From: Capsulimonas corticalis
GTDB lineage: Bacteria > Armatimonadota > Armatimonadia > Armatimonadales > Capsulimonadaceae
Direction of reading: 5' to 3'
Assembly (NCBI RefSeq): GCF_003574315.2
Contig: NZ_AP025739.1
Span: 6,200,001 to 6,264,000 of the forward strand
DNA length: 64,000 nt
A program made the translations under genes and the position numbers. Under the pieces are notes generated by a model that saw nothing but the letters and a program-made list of their open reading frames with translations, was not told the origin of the DNA and did no database searches. Shown here piece by piece: positions 25,742 to 33,810 of this stretch (its first letter is position 1; each line of letters opens with the position of its first letter).

Positions 25742-26383
25742 TCAACCTCCCCCAGAATCGATCCACATCTCGATCATTTGAAAGAATCGCTCACAATGCG
25801 CCGCTTTGCTTCTGACGAGCATAGGATCGACCAAGCCAATGAGCGCAAACCCATGCTTTGTTTTATGGTATTGCCCCTTTTTCTCCGAATGCGCGGTGGC
25901 GTCTTTCAGCGCCGAGAACAAACGGACTTTATCAATCGTTTCCACATCATTGGTCGCCGGAATGAGCTTCTCGCGAAACCCTTTACCATAAAACTTACGC
26001 AGCGCATTCAGATCTGCGGCAATCCACGTCTCCATGGACTGAACCATCAAGTGACATTGATCGTCCGAGACGCCGGCAGGCTGTTCCCACCGATCCCCCG
26101 CCCGCTCGCTCAGATGCTTCCATGGCGAGATGTTTTGCTTGACGCTTGCTTCCGCGTCAACGAGAAGAAAATTGAGGATGTCGGGGTCATTTTGCCGAAG
26201 CGCGGTTTGGAACATATCAAAGGCGTCATTGCGCGATCCACAGGCGACAATTCCATAACGAAGCCGTTTACTCTGCGCCAGCGTCCGCAACGAGCGTGTG
26301 AATTCTCCAAATCCTTTGCGTAATTCCGAACGCGTCGCATGGGAATCTCCCCCGCCTTCGACGTAAATCTTGATCTCCTTCAC
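25742..26383 (-). CDS. DUF4276-type, TOPRIM-like protein paired with AAA ATPase
   Basis: 213 residues. It starts with GTG 26383 behind CGGAGG and overlaps the ATPase stop by GTGA. The N-terminal strand KIYVEGGGDS has the conserved Glu9 and the strand NFLLVDAEAS has Asp76 and Glu78, a spacing like the acidic residues of TOPRIM nuclease/primase folds; the family resemblance is to DUF4276, from memory. RloB and DUF4435 proteins with such folds are effectors of two-gene defence systems (AbiL, PARIS) in which an ATPase senses phage. This role is inferred here, not shown. The C-terminal half is helical. Confidence 0.78.
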   Translation of the reverse strand: MKEIKIYVEGGGDSHATRSELRKGFGEFTRSLRTLAQSKRLRYGIVACGSRNDAFDMFQTALRQNDPDILNFLLVDAEASVKQNISPWKHLSERAGDRWEQPAGVSDDQCHLMVQSMETWIAADLNALRKFYGKGFREKLIPATNDVETIDKVRLFSALKDATAHSEKKGQYHKTKHGFALIGLVDPMLVRSKAAHCERFFQMIEMWIDSGGG

Positions 26384-27612
26384 CAGCGCGTGCCTCCGAT
26401 TTCGCCTCGAAGCCACAGGTCCCCCAGCGAATAGTTCTCCAGCCACACATCCAGCTTGTCTTTTTCCAGACGCCGAAGAACGCTGCCCTGATCGGTCCGT
26501 TCGCAAACAACAACCGCCTCGGGAATATCTCCCAGCTTCGATATGAGCAGATCCGAATGCGTCGTCACGACGAGCTGAGTTCGCGACGAAGCCTCAATCA
26601 GCATTTCCGCAATCGTCGGAATGACATCCGGGTGCAGCCCAAGTTCCGGTTCTTCAATGCAAATGAGCGGCGGAGGCGTTGGATGATAAAGAATGACAAG
26701 AAGACACAGAAAGCGAAGCGTACCGTCCGATAGCCGGCCAGCGGGAATAGGCTCGCGCATCCCTCGCTCACGGATATAGGTTTGCACCGTGCCGCCTTCG
26801 ATCTTGGCGGTGATGTCCTCAATATCCCCGTAGACAGTCTTCATTTTCTCAATAACTTTATCCATCGCGCCTTGATAGGCTAAATTATTGACAATAAGAC
26901 TCAGGTTCCGACCGCTTTCCTCCAAGAAATCATTTGGTAAGTCTGAGCGTTGGGGCCATCGGATTGAATTTGGCCCCTCCATGACAAAGTTTCTATAAAT
27001 TTTGATCGCTTTATATCGAGCGGCCAGAAAGTTTAGTTCCGGATACAAGTCAGGGTCGGTGCGCTGTGCGAGAACAGAGGCGTCAGACTGCAATCCGGTG
27101 AGGGATTGTCGTTTCCATGAAAATATTCGGTCCAACTGCGCCGAAACCGCTACGCTTCCCTGCGTCCGATCGATATCTGGTACGTAAGCCACTGGATTCT
27201 GCTGATTATATTGATAAAAAAACTCAGGCTGTTCGCGAGAGGATGCAATATCCACAGGCTCAATCGTTTCATCAACAATTTGAATCTTCTGATTGCTAGG
27301 CGCGACAGTAAATTTATGGAGAACGTTTATTCCGGATTCGTGATGATAAGCGCTACAAATAACCGTAGCAGGCGCAGGCGTAAAGGAGCCTTTGTAACTA
27401 TACTCAGCCATGCCGCCGCCCTCATAGATACGCCCCGCAATATTGCCTGCTGTCGCACGCAACAACTCAATCGCTTCAATGAAATTGGATTTCCCAGACG
27501 CATTCGGGCCGATGAGCACATTGAGAGGCTGGAGGTCGATCTTTTCGGAGTTCGGGCCGTAAGAAAGCAGGTTTTTCAGGTGCAGGGAAGTGAGAAATCG
27601 CTGGCCGTCCAT
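26380..27612 (-). CDS. AAA/ABC-type ATPase of a putative two-gene defence pair
   Basis: 410 residues. Walker A GPNASGKS at 35-42, a signature-like LSDGT at 294-298, Walker B ICIEEPELGLHPD at 318-329 and the switch His352 (TTHSDLL). This is the SMC/RecF-like AAA_21 or OLD-type ATPase fold with a long middle insert (about 60-285) that probably senses or binds a partner. No TOPRIM domain is fused; the separate downstream DUF4276 gene may supply it. ATG 27612 has AGGAG eight bases upstream. The pair is flanked by unrelated housekeeping genes, with no mobile element seen. Confidence 0.85.
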   Translation of the reverse strand: MDGQRFLTSLHLKNLLSYGPNSEKIDLQPLNVLIGPNASGKSNFIEAIELLRATAGNIAGRIYEGGGMAEYSYKGSFTPAPATVICSAYHHESGINVLHKFTVAPSNQKIQIVDETIEPVDIASSREQPEFFYQYNQQNPVAYVPDIDRTQGSVAVSAQLDRIFSWKRQSLTGLQSDASVLAQRTDPDLYPELNFLAARYKAIKIYRNFVMEGPNSIRWPQRSDLPNDFLEESGRNLSLIVNNLAYQGAMDKVIEKMKTVYGDIEDITAKIEGGTVQTYIRERGMREPIPAGRLSDGTLRFLCLLVILYHPTPPPLICIEEPELGLHPDVIPTIAEMLIEASSRTQLVVTTHSDLLISKLGDIPEAVVVCERTDQGSVLRRLEKDKLDVWLENYSLGDLWLRGEIGGTRW

Positions 27613-27682
27613 TTGGTGGCGCTCCTGTAAAACAGATGCCTACATAATACCTGCTCTCTTTGGCTTCCTTTACAGACACAAA

Positions 27683-27720
27683 CAAATACAGCCCGAAGAT
27701 ACAAATATCTTCGGGCTGTA
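27683..27720 (-). terminator. Terminator of the fasciclin gene
   Basis: Perfect 14-bp stem TACAGCCCGAAGAT / ATCTTCGGGCTGTA, followed by TTTG on the minus strand. Confidence 0.8.
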
Positions 27721-27749
27721 CTGTCGTGATGTTTTCGGCGTCTCGGCGA

Positions 27750-28322
27750 TTAGCCGGGGAGCAGGACGGTGTCGATGACGTGGATGACGCCGTTGGACTG
27801 CATAACGTCGGCGATGGTGACGTGGGCGATATCGCCCTTCTCGTCCTTGACGTCAATGCCCTTGCCGTGCTTCATGAATGTGAGCTCGTCGCCCTGTACG
27901 GTTTTGAGCGTCGCCACGCCGTTGCCGGCTTTGATCAGGCCCATGAGTTTGGAGGCGGTGTACGTTCCGGAAACCACATGGTAGGTCAGAACGGCGGTCA
28001 GCTTGTCTTTGTTCTCGGGCTTCAGAAGCGTATCGACCGTGCCGGCCGGGAGCTTGTCGAACGCGGCGTTGGTTGGGGCGAAGACGGTGAACGGTCCCGC
28101 GCTGGCGAGCGTGTCGACGAGGCCGGCGGCCTTCACGGCGGCGACCAGCGTGGTGTGGTCCTTGGAATTGACGGCGTTTTCCACGATGTTCTTCGTGGGG
28201 TACATCGCCGCGCCGCCAACCATCTTGGTGTGCATCTTATGCGCGGCGACGCCGGGAAGGGTCGAGGCGGTCGCAAGCGAGCAAGCGGCGATGGTCAGAG
28301 TAGCGATTTTTCCGAGTTTCAT
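27750..28322 (-). CDS. Secreted fasciclin (FAS1) domain protein
   Basis: 190 residues with a signal peptide (about 1-27) and one FAS1 domain (about 45-190). Typical motifs are FTVFAPTNAAFDKLP and a VLTYHVV strand; the end GVIHVIDTVLLPG is the usual H2 box. FAS1 proteins are adhesive, extracytoplasmic modules. It is a single gene with its own terminator. Confidence 0.95.
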   Translation of the reverse strand: MKLGKIATLTIAACSLATASTLPGVAAHKMHTKMVGGAAMYPTKNIVENAVNSKDHTTLVAAVKAAGLVDTLASAGPFTVFAPTNAAFDKLPAGTVDTLLKPENKDKLTAVLTYHVVSGTYTASKLMGLIKAGNGVATLKTVQGDELTFMKHGKGIDVKDEKGDIAHVTIADVMQSNGVIHVIDTVLLPG

Positions 28323-28485
28323 TGTGCGTATCTTTCTAGGTTGAACGTATTAGCGACCAATGCGATCTTAGACATATGTCGCGATCGCCGTTCGGTATTT
28401 CTAGTCTACCGAGCTTACGGCGGCAATTGTTCGGCATTCGATTGACGATAGGTTACAAACGTTTGTGGCGTGAAAAAAGAGGTCG

Positions 28486-28494
28486 TGGTACAAT
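28486..28494 (+). promoter_or_regulatory. Extended -10 promoter of the ankyrin gene
   Basis: TGGTACAAT, a TG-N extended -10, about 67 nt before the ATG; the -35 is poor. Nothing else is seen in the 238-nt gap 28323-28560. Confidence 0.4.
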
Positions 28495-28560
28495 GAAGCG
28501 AAGAGACGTCCAGACATGCGCAATACGCATCGTCCGTGTTCGAAACGAGGAAATTTATTG

Positions 28561-29334
28561 ATGTTACGCAACAACATCCGAACGATCGCCGGCGCGTTCT
28601 GCCTGCTGGCGGCGACCGGCGCAATCGGCGCGCACGCAACGCCTGACCGCACGACGCTGGAGCGCGCCATGATCAAGGCGATCAGCGATGGCGACTCGCC
28701 GGCGATTGAATCCTTGATCAAGCTGGGGGCGAACGCCGACGCCCACGATCAGCAGGATCACACAATGCTGATGCTCGCGGAGATCCAGAACCAGCAGACG
28801 GCCGCGCTGACGCTCATCGCGCACGGCGCGAATATCAACGCAAAGACCAAAAGCGGGTTGACCGTGCTGATGGTGACCGCCCTGGAAGGAAGCCCGGAGG
28901 GCGTCAAGACGCTGCTGGCGAAGGGCGCTAACCTCGACGCCAAGACCAAGGACGGCAACACGGCGCTGATGGCGGCCGCGCACCGCGATCATATTGAGAA
29001 CATCCAGGCGCTGATCGACGGCGGCGCCAACGTCAACGACCGCAATAAGCAGGGCGAGACTCCGCTGATGTGGATGGCGGAGCGAGGCGATTCCAACGGG
29101 GCACTGCTGCTGCTGGAAAAGAAAGCCAATCCGAACGCGCAGGACGCCGATGGCGACAACGCGCTCGTCCGCGCCGTCGAGTCCGGCAGTGTCGAGACCG
29201 TCAAGGTTCTTCTCAGCCACGGCGCCAATCCGAACCTGGACCCCGGCATGGGCCACACCCCGCTCGAAACCGCGATCATGGCGCACAGCGACACGATCAC
29301 GCAGATCCTGAAAGACGCCGGCGCGGCGCGCTAA
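28561..29334 (+). CDS. Secreted ankyrin-repeat protein
   Basis: 257 residues: signal peptide (about 1-25) and about seven ankyrin repeats, recognised by G-A-N-(A/L/V)-(D/N) turns and T-x-L-M-(A/W) helices such as GNTALMAAAHRDH and GETPLMWMAERGD. Ankyrin repeats bind other proteins; the signal peptide places it outside the cytoplasm. ATG 28561 is preceded by GAGGA; an in-frame ATG at 28516 is upstream of any site. A strong hairpin follows. Confidence 0.92.
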   Translation: MLRNNIRTIAGAFCLLAATGAIGAHATPDRTTLERAMIKAISDGDSPAIESLIKLGANADAHDQQDHTMLMLAEIQNQQTAALTLIAHGANINAKTKSGLTVLMVTALEGSPEGVKTLLAKGANLDAKTKDGNTALMAAAHRDHIENIQALIDGGANVNDRNKQGETPLMWMAERGDSNGALLLLEKKANPNAQDADGDNALVRAVESGSVETVKVLLSHGANPNLDPGMGHTPLETAIMAHSDTITQILKDAGAAR

Positions 29335-29375
29335 CGACCGGGCCTCTGAAAAAAATCCGCTCCGCTTCAAACAAA

Positions 29376-29415
29376 AAGAAGCCGCTCCCTATTTCTAGGA
29401 AGCGGCTTCTTTATT
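29376..29415 (+). terminator. Bidirectional terminator, ankyrin gene and tRNA-Arg 1
   Basis: Stem AAGAAGCCGCT / AGCGGCTTCTT with T-rich flanks in both directions; it lies directly 3' of both converging genes. Confidence 0.8.
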
Positions 29416-29417
29416 TG

Positions 29418-29494
29418 TGGTGCGCCCGGCAGGACTCGAACCTGCGGCCTATTGCTCCGCAAGCAATCGCTCTAATCCACTGAGCTACGAGCGC
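29418..29494 (-). tRNA. tRNA-Arg copy 1 (anticodon GCG as read)
   Basis: 77 nt with encoded CCA. Acceptor GCGCTCG pairs with CGGGCGC, anticodon stem ATTGC/GCAAT, loop TTGCGGA giving GCG, T-arm GCAGG-TTCGAGT-CCTGC. Identical to copy 2. Confidence 0.93.
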
Positions 29495-29507
29495 ATGACC
29501 GGGGTTT

Positions 29508-29536
29508 ATTATACCGGGGGGTGAATCGAATGTCAA
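29508..29536 (-). promoter_or_regulatory. Consensus promoter of tRNA-Arg copy 1
   Basis: Minus strand TTGACA (29531-29536), 17-nt spacer, TATAAT (29508-29513). Confidence 0.88.
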
Positions 29537-29564
29537 GGGGCCGTGCTGGCGATCGGTCGAACGC

Positions 29565-29607
29565 AAAATAAAAGAGGCCGTTCCTCATCTCTGAGAAACG
29601 GCCTCTC
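29565..29607 (-). terminator. Terminator of tRNA-Arg copy 2
   Basis: Stem GAGGCCGTT / AACGGCCTC followed on the minus strand by CTTTTATTTT. Confidence 0.8.
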
Positions 29608-29613
29608 TATCAG

Positions 29614-29690
29614 TGGTGCGCCCGGCAGGACTCGAACCTGCGGCCTATTGCTCCGCAAGCAATCGCTCTAATCCACTGAGCTACGAGCGC
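29614..29690 (-). tRNA. tRNA-Arg copy 2 (anticodon GCG as read)
   Basis: Base-for-base the same 77 nt as copy 1, including CCA, with its own promoter and terminator. Confidence 0.93.
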
Positions 29691-29702
29691 TCAACGGGGT
29701 GT

Positions 29703-29731
29703 ATTATACCGGGAGGAGAATCGATTGTCAA
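29703..29731 (-). promoter_or_regulatory. Consensus promoter of tRNA-Arg copy 2
   Basis: Minus strand TTGACA (29726-29731), 17-nt spacer, TATAAT (29703-29708); the spacer differs at only a few bases from copy 1. Confidence 0.88.
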
Positions 29732-29808
29732 GGGACCATCCAATTTATATTTCGCGCGGCGCCCGGGCATAAAATTTCAGTCCTATCGCGAAAAAGAATC
29801 GCAGATCG

Positions 29809-29837
29809 TTGACATCGGTGACTTGGGGCGTCATAAT
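29809..29837 (+). promoter_or_regulatory. Sigma-70 promoter of the feo cluster
   Basis: TTGACA (29809-29814), 17-nt spacer, CATAAT (29832-29837). Downstream in the leader is a small hairpin (TCTCCGAC / GTCGGAGA). No clear Fur or DtxR box was identified. Confidence 0.65.
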
Positions 29838-29919
29838 GAAATCATCAATCTCCGACAAAGCAGGTCGGAGACACGTTTCATCGGATACAGCAAGACGCTG
29901 TGATAAAGGGATGGCTGAT

Positions 29920-30315
29920 ATGCCGACCACGACGACATCGACGACCGATCAGGATAATTTCTTCGCCGCCTTCAACCGCTGGCGCGGCGCCCGCGAGGAA
30001 TCGCGGCGCGCGGCCATTGAAAGCAGCTATCTGCGCTTTGGCGCTCCGGATGAGACCGGGCACATTGCGATGCCCCTTTCCGCGATGCACCCTGGCGACT
30101 ACGGCCACGTCATTTCCCTGGACGGCGACGCCGCCGTGCGCCAGCATCTTCAGGAAATGGGATTCACCGCCGGAACCCAGATCGAGTTTGTCCGCTCCGC
30201 GCCGCTGCGCGACCCCATCACGGTGCTGATCCGCGGCTACCAGCTTTCGCTGCGCCGCCGCGAAGCCGACGCCATTTTGGTCCGCCGCTGTCCGCCGGCA
30301 TTTGAGGGCGAGTAG
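29920..30315 (+). CDS. feoA: Ferrous iron transport protein A
   Basis: 131 residues. The C-terminal 75 residues form the SH3-like FeoA domain (MHPGDYGHVISLDGD, HLQEMGFTAGTQIEFVRSAP, RGYQLSLRRREAD). FeoA assists the FeoB iron channel. The N-terminal 50 residues are an Arg/Glu-rich extension. ATG 29920 has AAAGGG nine bases upstream; the ATG at 29911 is too near it. It is the first gene of the iron cluster, 17 nt before feoB. Confidence 0.92.
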   Translation: MPTTTTSTTDQDNFFAAFNRWRGAREESRRAAIESSYLRFGAPDETGHIAMPLSAMHPGDYGHVISLDGDAAVRQHLQEMGFTAGTQIEFVRSAPLRDPITVLIRGYQLSLRRREADAILVRRCPPAFEGE

Positions 30316-30332
30316 TCCTTCAGAGGTAATGC

Positions 30333-32471
30333 ATGTCCACCTCTCCCCTGCCGGCGGCTGGCTCCGTTTCTGACGGAGCCGCCGCCGCGCCTCTTTACGC
30401 CTTGGTCGGAAACCCCAATTGCGGCAAGACCACCGTCTTCAACGCCCTCACCGGCCTGCGGCAAAAAGTCGGCAACTATCCCGGAGTCACCGTCGAGAAG
30501 AAGGAAGGCCGCGTGCGGCTGCCCGATGGCGGCTCGGCCGCGCTGATCGATCTTCCCGGTCTGTACTCCCTGACGCCGCGCTCTCCCGACGAGGCCATCG
30601 CCCGTGACGTCCTGCTGGGACACCAATCGGATGTCGCGCAGCCGAACGGCGTGATCCATGTGCTGGACGCCGCCAATATCGAGCGCAATCTTTATTTGAC
30701 CTCGCAGCTGCTGGAGCTGGGCCTACCGATGGTGGTCGTGCTGACGATGACCGATGTCGCCGCCCGCATGCAGCATGAGATCGACCCCGCCGTGCTCGGC
30801 AAGCTGTTCGGCGTGCCGATCGTCACCGTGCTTGCGTCCGAAAAACTCGGGCTCGACGCCCTGCGTGAAGCCATCGCGCATCTGCGAGAGACTCCCGCGC
30901 CCGCGCAGCGCATCTGGACATTACCCAAGCCGGTGGAAGACGAGATCGACGAGCTCTCGCTCATGCTTCAGCATGACGCGGGACTCGGGGCGCGTCAAAG
31001 CGCCGTCGAGGCGGTCAGTCTTTTGATGCAGGATAAGCCGCGCCCCGAGGAGATCGGACGCTGGCCGAAATCCGTGCTGGATCACGTCCAGGCCGACAAG
31101 GCGAACCTGCTCGCGCAGGGCGTCGACTTCTCCAGCACATTGATCGAGTCGCGCTACGAATGGGTCCGCAAGATCTGCGCGCAGGCCGTCAAAAAGCCGG
31201 GCAAAGCGGTCGCAAATCTCACGGACAAGCTTGATAAGATCCTGACGCACAAGTTCTGGGGCTACGTGATCTTCTTCGGCGTGATGTCGCTCGTGTTTCA
31301 AGCGATCTTCAGCTGGGCGGCCGTGCCGATGGACTGGATTGCGCAAGGAGTCGCCGCGCTCAGCAGCTTCATTACCGCCCATATGCCGGCGGGGCCATTG
31401 CAGGACCTGATCGTCAACGGCGTTATCGCCGGCGTCGGCACCACGGTCACGTTCCTGCCGCAGATCCTGCTGCTGTTCTTCTTTATCGCGCTTCTGGAAG
31501 ACACGGGATATATGGCGCGCGCCGCGTTTCTCATGGACAAGATCATGTCCAAGGTGGGACTGCACGGCAAGTCGTTCATCCCCCTGCTCTCGTCGTTCGC
31601 CTGCGCCATTCCCGGCATCATGGCGACGCGCACGATCGATGATCGTAAGTCGCGCCTTGTCACGATCCTGGTCGCGCCGCTGATGTCATGTTCGGCGCGT
31701 ATTCCCGTTTACACGCTGATGATCGCCGCGTTCATTCCCAACAAGCGCGTCCTCGGGATCTTCACGCTGCCGGGCTTGACGATGATCGCCATGTACTTCC
31801 TGGGCATGGTCGCCGCGTTCGGCATGGCGTGGCTCTTCAAGAAGACGCTGCTGCGCGGGCCGTCGCCCGTCTTCTTTCTGGAGATGCCGCCATACCACAA
31901 GCCCAGCGCGCGCACCGTCATTATGACGATGCTAGAGCGCGCCTATCTGTTCCTGCGCCGCGCCGGCACGGTCATTCTCACCGTGAGCATCGTGCTCTGG
32001 TTCCTGACGTCGTACCCGCAGGCCGCGCCGAACACGCCTCCGCAGCAGCAAATGGCGCAGTCGTACGCCGGCCGGGCCGGACACGTGATCGAGCCGCTGA
32101 TCCGGCCGCTGGGCTTCGACTGGCGCATCGGCGTCAGCCTGGTCTCCTCGTTTGTCGCCCGCGAAGTGTTCGTCAGCTCCATGGGTACGATCTATAGTGT
32201 CGGCGACAAAAACAGCGACGTCGAGCAGATCTCCGGATCGCTGGAGAAGAAGCTGCGCGCCGACCCGTACTTCACGCCGCTGATCGCGGTCTGCGTGATG
32301 GTTTTTTATGTACTGGCGATGCAATGCATGTCCACCATCGCCGTTGTGAAGCGCGAGACCAACGGCTGGACTTGGCCGCTGTTTATGACGGGGTATATGA
32401 CGGCCCTCGCCTGGGTAACGACGTTTATTGTCTTCCAGGTGGGCATGGCCCTGCATTGGGGACTGCGATAG
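30333..32471 (+). CDS. feoB: Ferrous iron transporter FeoB
   Basis: 712 residues: an N-terminal GTPase domain (G1 GNPNCGKTT at 26-34, G3 DLPG at 73-76), a helical insert, and a membrane domain with about eight helices carrying two Gate motifs. It imports Fe(II) across the inner membrane. One oddity: the G4 box reads TMTD (138-141) where FeoB normally has N-x-x-D, which may change guanine recognition. Downstream genes 32493-33405 are close and in the same direction, so the transporter and its accessories form one operon. Confidence 0.96.
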   Translation: MSTSPLPAAGSVSDGAAAAPLYALVGNPNCGKTTVFNALTGLRQKVGNYPGVTVEKKEGRVRLPDGGSAALIDLPGLYSLTPRSPDEAIARDVLLGHQSDVAQPNGVIHVLDAANIERNLYLTSQLLELGLPMVVVLTMTDVAARMQHEIDPAVLGKLFGVPIVTVLASEKLGLDALREAIAHLRETPAPAQRIWTLPKPVEDEIDELSLMLQHDAGLGARQSAVEAVSLLMQDKPRPEEIGRWPKSVLDHVQADKANLLAQGVDFSSTLIESRYEWVRKICAQAVKKPGKAVANLTDKLDKILTHKFWGYVIFFGVMSLVFQAIFSWAAVPMDWIAQGVAALSSFITAHMPAGPLQDLIVNGVIAGVGTTVTFLPQILLLFFFIALLEDTGYMARAAFLMDKIMSKVGLHGKSFIPLLSSFACAIPGIMATRTIDDRKSRLVTILVAPLMSCSARIPVYTLMIAAFIPNKRVLGIFTLPGLTMIAMYFLGMVAAFGMAWLFKKTLLRGPSPVFFLEMPPYHKPSARTVIMTMLERAYLFLRRAGTVILTVSIVLWFLTSYPQAAPNTPPQQQMAQSYAGRAGHVIEPLIRPLGFDWRIGVSLVSSFVAREVFVSSMGTIYSVGDKNSDVEQISGSLEKKLRADPYFTPLIAVCVMVFYVLAMQCMSTIAVVKRETNGWTWPLFMTGYMTALAWVTTFIVFQVGMALHWGLR

Positions 32472-32492
32472 CGCATTCCGGAGAAGACGCTT

Positions 32493-33152
32493 ATGATCGC
32501 CGCCGCGCCGATCGACCGCGCATCCGATATCCGTCTCGCCATCCGGCTCACATATCTTACGCTGGGCTGGATGACGATCGAAGGCGCGGCCTCCCTGATC
32601 CTGGGCCTGCATTCGCATAGTCTGCTGCTGGAGGGCTTCGGCCTGGACAGCGCCGTTGAGCTGATCAGCGCCGGCGTTCTCCTCTGGCGCCTGCGCGTCG
32701 AGCAGGGGGGCCAAGCGAGCGAATCTGAAATCGAATCGGTCGAGCACAAAGCCGCCGGAATCATGGGCCGGCTTCTTTACTTTCTCGCCGCCTATATCGT
32801 ACTCCAATCGGCCTACGGCCTCTTTGTCGCGCACGCCCGCACGGACACGCATGAAAGCGTCTGGGGCATCGCGATCGGCGTGATCGCCAAAGTGGGTATG
32901 CCGATCCTGGCGGGGTATAAACTCAAAGTGGCCGCGCGCCTGGGATCGCGCGCGCTGCGGGCGGACGCCATGGAGGCGATCACCTGCGGCTACCTCAGCG
33001 TCGTGCTGATCGTCGGCCTCATCGCCACCCGCCTTTTCGGCTGGTGGTGGCTCGACAGTATCGCAGCCCTGGCGCTGATTCCGCTGCTGATCAAAGAAGG
33101 ACGCGCCGCACTGAACGGCGGATGTGACTGCTGTTCCGGCGCTGAGGAGTAA
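32493..33152 (+). CDS. CDF-like cation transporter membrane domain
   Basis: 219 residues with five or six membrane helices. Two segments, LDSAVELISAG and RADAMEAITCGYLSVV, sit where cation diffusion facilitators place their metal-site helices, and WWWLDSIAAL resembles helix VI. The cytoplasmic C-terminal domain of CDF proteins is absent and is replaced by a short Cys-rich tail (GGCDCCSGAEE). It could move or bind a divalent metal. It sits 22 nt after feoB and four before the FeoB-associated gene, suggesting a link to iron homeostasis; that role is inferred. Confidence 0.75.
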   Translation: MIAAAPIDRASDIRLAIRLTYLTLGWMTIEGAASLILGLHSHSLLLEGFGLDSAVELISAGVLLWRLRVEQGGQASESEIESVEHKAAGIMGRLLYFLAAYIVLQSAYGLFVAHARTDTHESVWGIAIGVIAKVGMPILAGYKLKVAARLGSRALRADAMEAITCGYLSVVLIVGLIATRLFGWWWLDSIAALALIPLLIKEGRAALNGGCDCCSGAEE

Positions 33153-33156
33153 TACC

Positions 33157-33405
33157 ATGCACATCGATGGGCAGACAATCGCCGCGTTCGCCATCGTCGG
33201 CGTCGCAGCCGTGATTGTGGGAAAACGGATTTTGGGACAGCTGCTTGCGTTTCGCAGCACGCCCGGTCAAAGCGGCGAAGGCTGCCCGGGCTGCGGCGGA
33301 TGCGGGAACGCCGGAAAAATCAAGCAGGAGGACCGTAAGCCTCAGTTGATTCAGCTGCAAACGCGGCCGCCCGCGCACCTTCGTCGGCCGCCTTCACAGT
33401 CATGA
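33157..33405 (+). CDS. FeoB-associated Cys-rich membrane protein
   Basis: 82 residues: one N-terminal membrane helix (about 6-24) and a cysteine cluster GCPGCGGCG, the hallmark of the small FeoB-associated family (FeoC-like position). It probably aids FeoB or senses metal. ATG 33157 has GAGGAG upstream, which is also the end of the previous gene; an in-frame ATG at 33124 lies inside that gene. The stop overlaps the next ATG. Confidence 0.88.
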   Translation: MHIDGQTIAAFAIVGVAAVIVGKRILGQLLAFRSTPGQSGEGCPGCGGCGNAGKIKQEDRKPQLIQLQTRPPAHLRRPPSQS

Positions 33406-33806
33406 CGAATTATCGATTTCTTCTCCGCGCCGCCGGCGTCCTCGTTCTCGCCGGCTGCGCCAAGCCGCCTTCCCCTGCCCCGTCGACAATACCCGCCGCC
33501 GCGACAAGCAGTTCGCCGATCAGCCTCACCATTTCTCCCACGCCGATACGACAATTGGACAGCTCTGTTTTTACCGTCACAGCCAATGACGGCCAGGGCA
33601 AACCTTTGGGCGGCGCGGCCGTCACGGTGAATCTGACCATGCCGTCGATGGAGATGCCGAAAAACGAGATCGTCTGCCAGGAGACAAAGCCCGGCGAGTA
33701 CACCGGCAAAGGGCGTTTTACGATGTCCGGCGACTGGCGGGCGCATGTGACGGTCAAAAGCGCCGGCCGAATGCGCGAGCAAAACGTTCCGCTGACGGTA
33801 AAATAA
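33402..33806 (+). CDS. YtkA/FixH-like lipoprotein
   Basis: 134 residues. The lipobox LAGC (17-20) gives a lipid-anchored outer-surface protein. After a Pro/Ser linker comes a small beta-sandwich of the YtkA-like type (FTVTANDGQGKPLGGAAVTV, MEMPKNE, MSGDWRAHVTV). Related domains occur next to copper and cytochrome oxidase assembly genes. It overlaps the Cys-rich gene by 4 nt and is followed five bases later by the SafE-like gene. Confidence 0.8.
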   Translation: MTNYRFLLRAAGVLVLAGCAKPPSPAPSTIPAAATSSSPISLTISPTPIRQLDSSVFTVTANDGQGKPLGGAAVTVNLTMPSMEMPKNEIVCQETKPGEYTGKGRFTMSGDWRAHVTVKSAGRMREQNVPLTVK

Positions 33807-33810
33807 CGCT

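Noticed and set aside
29418-29731. Integration (att) site at the doubled tRNA-Arg
   Set aside because: Both copies are complete with promoters and terminators, and there is no integrase or foreign segment between them.
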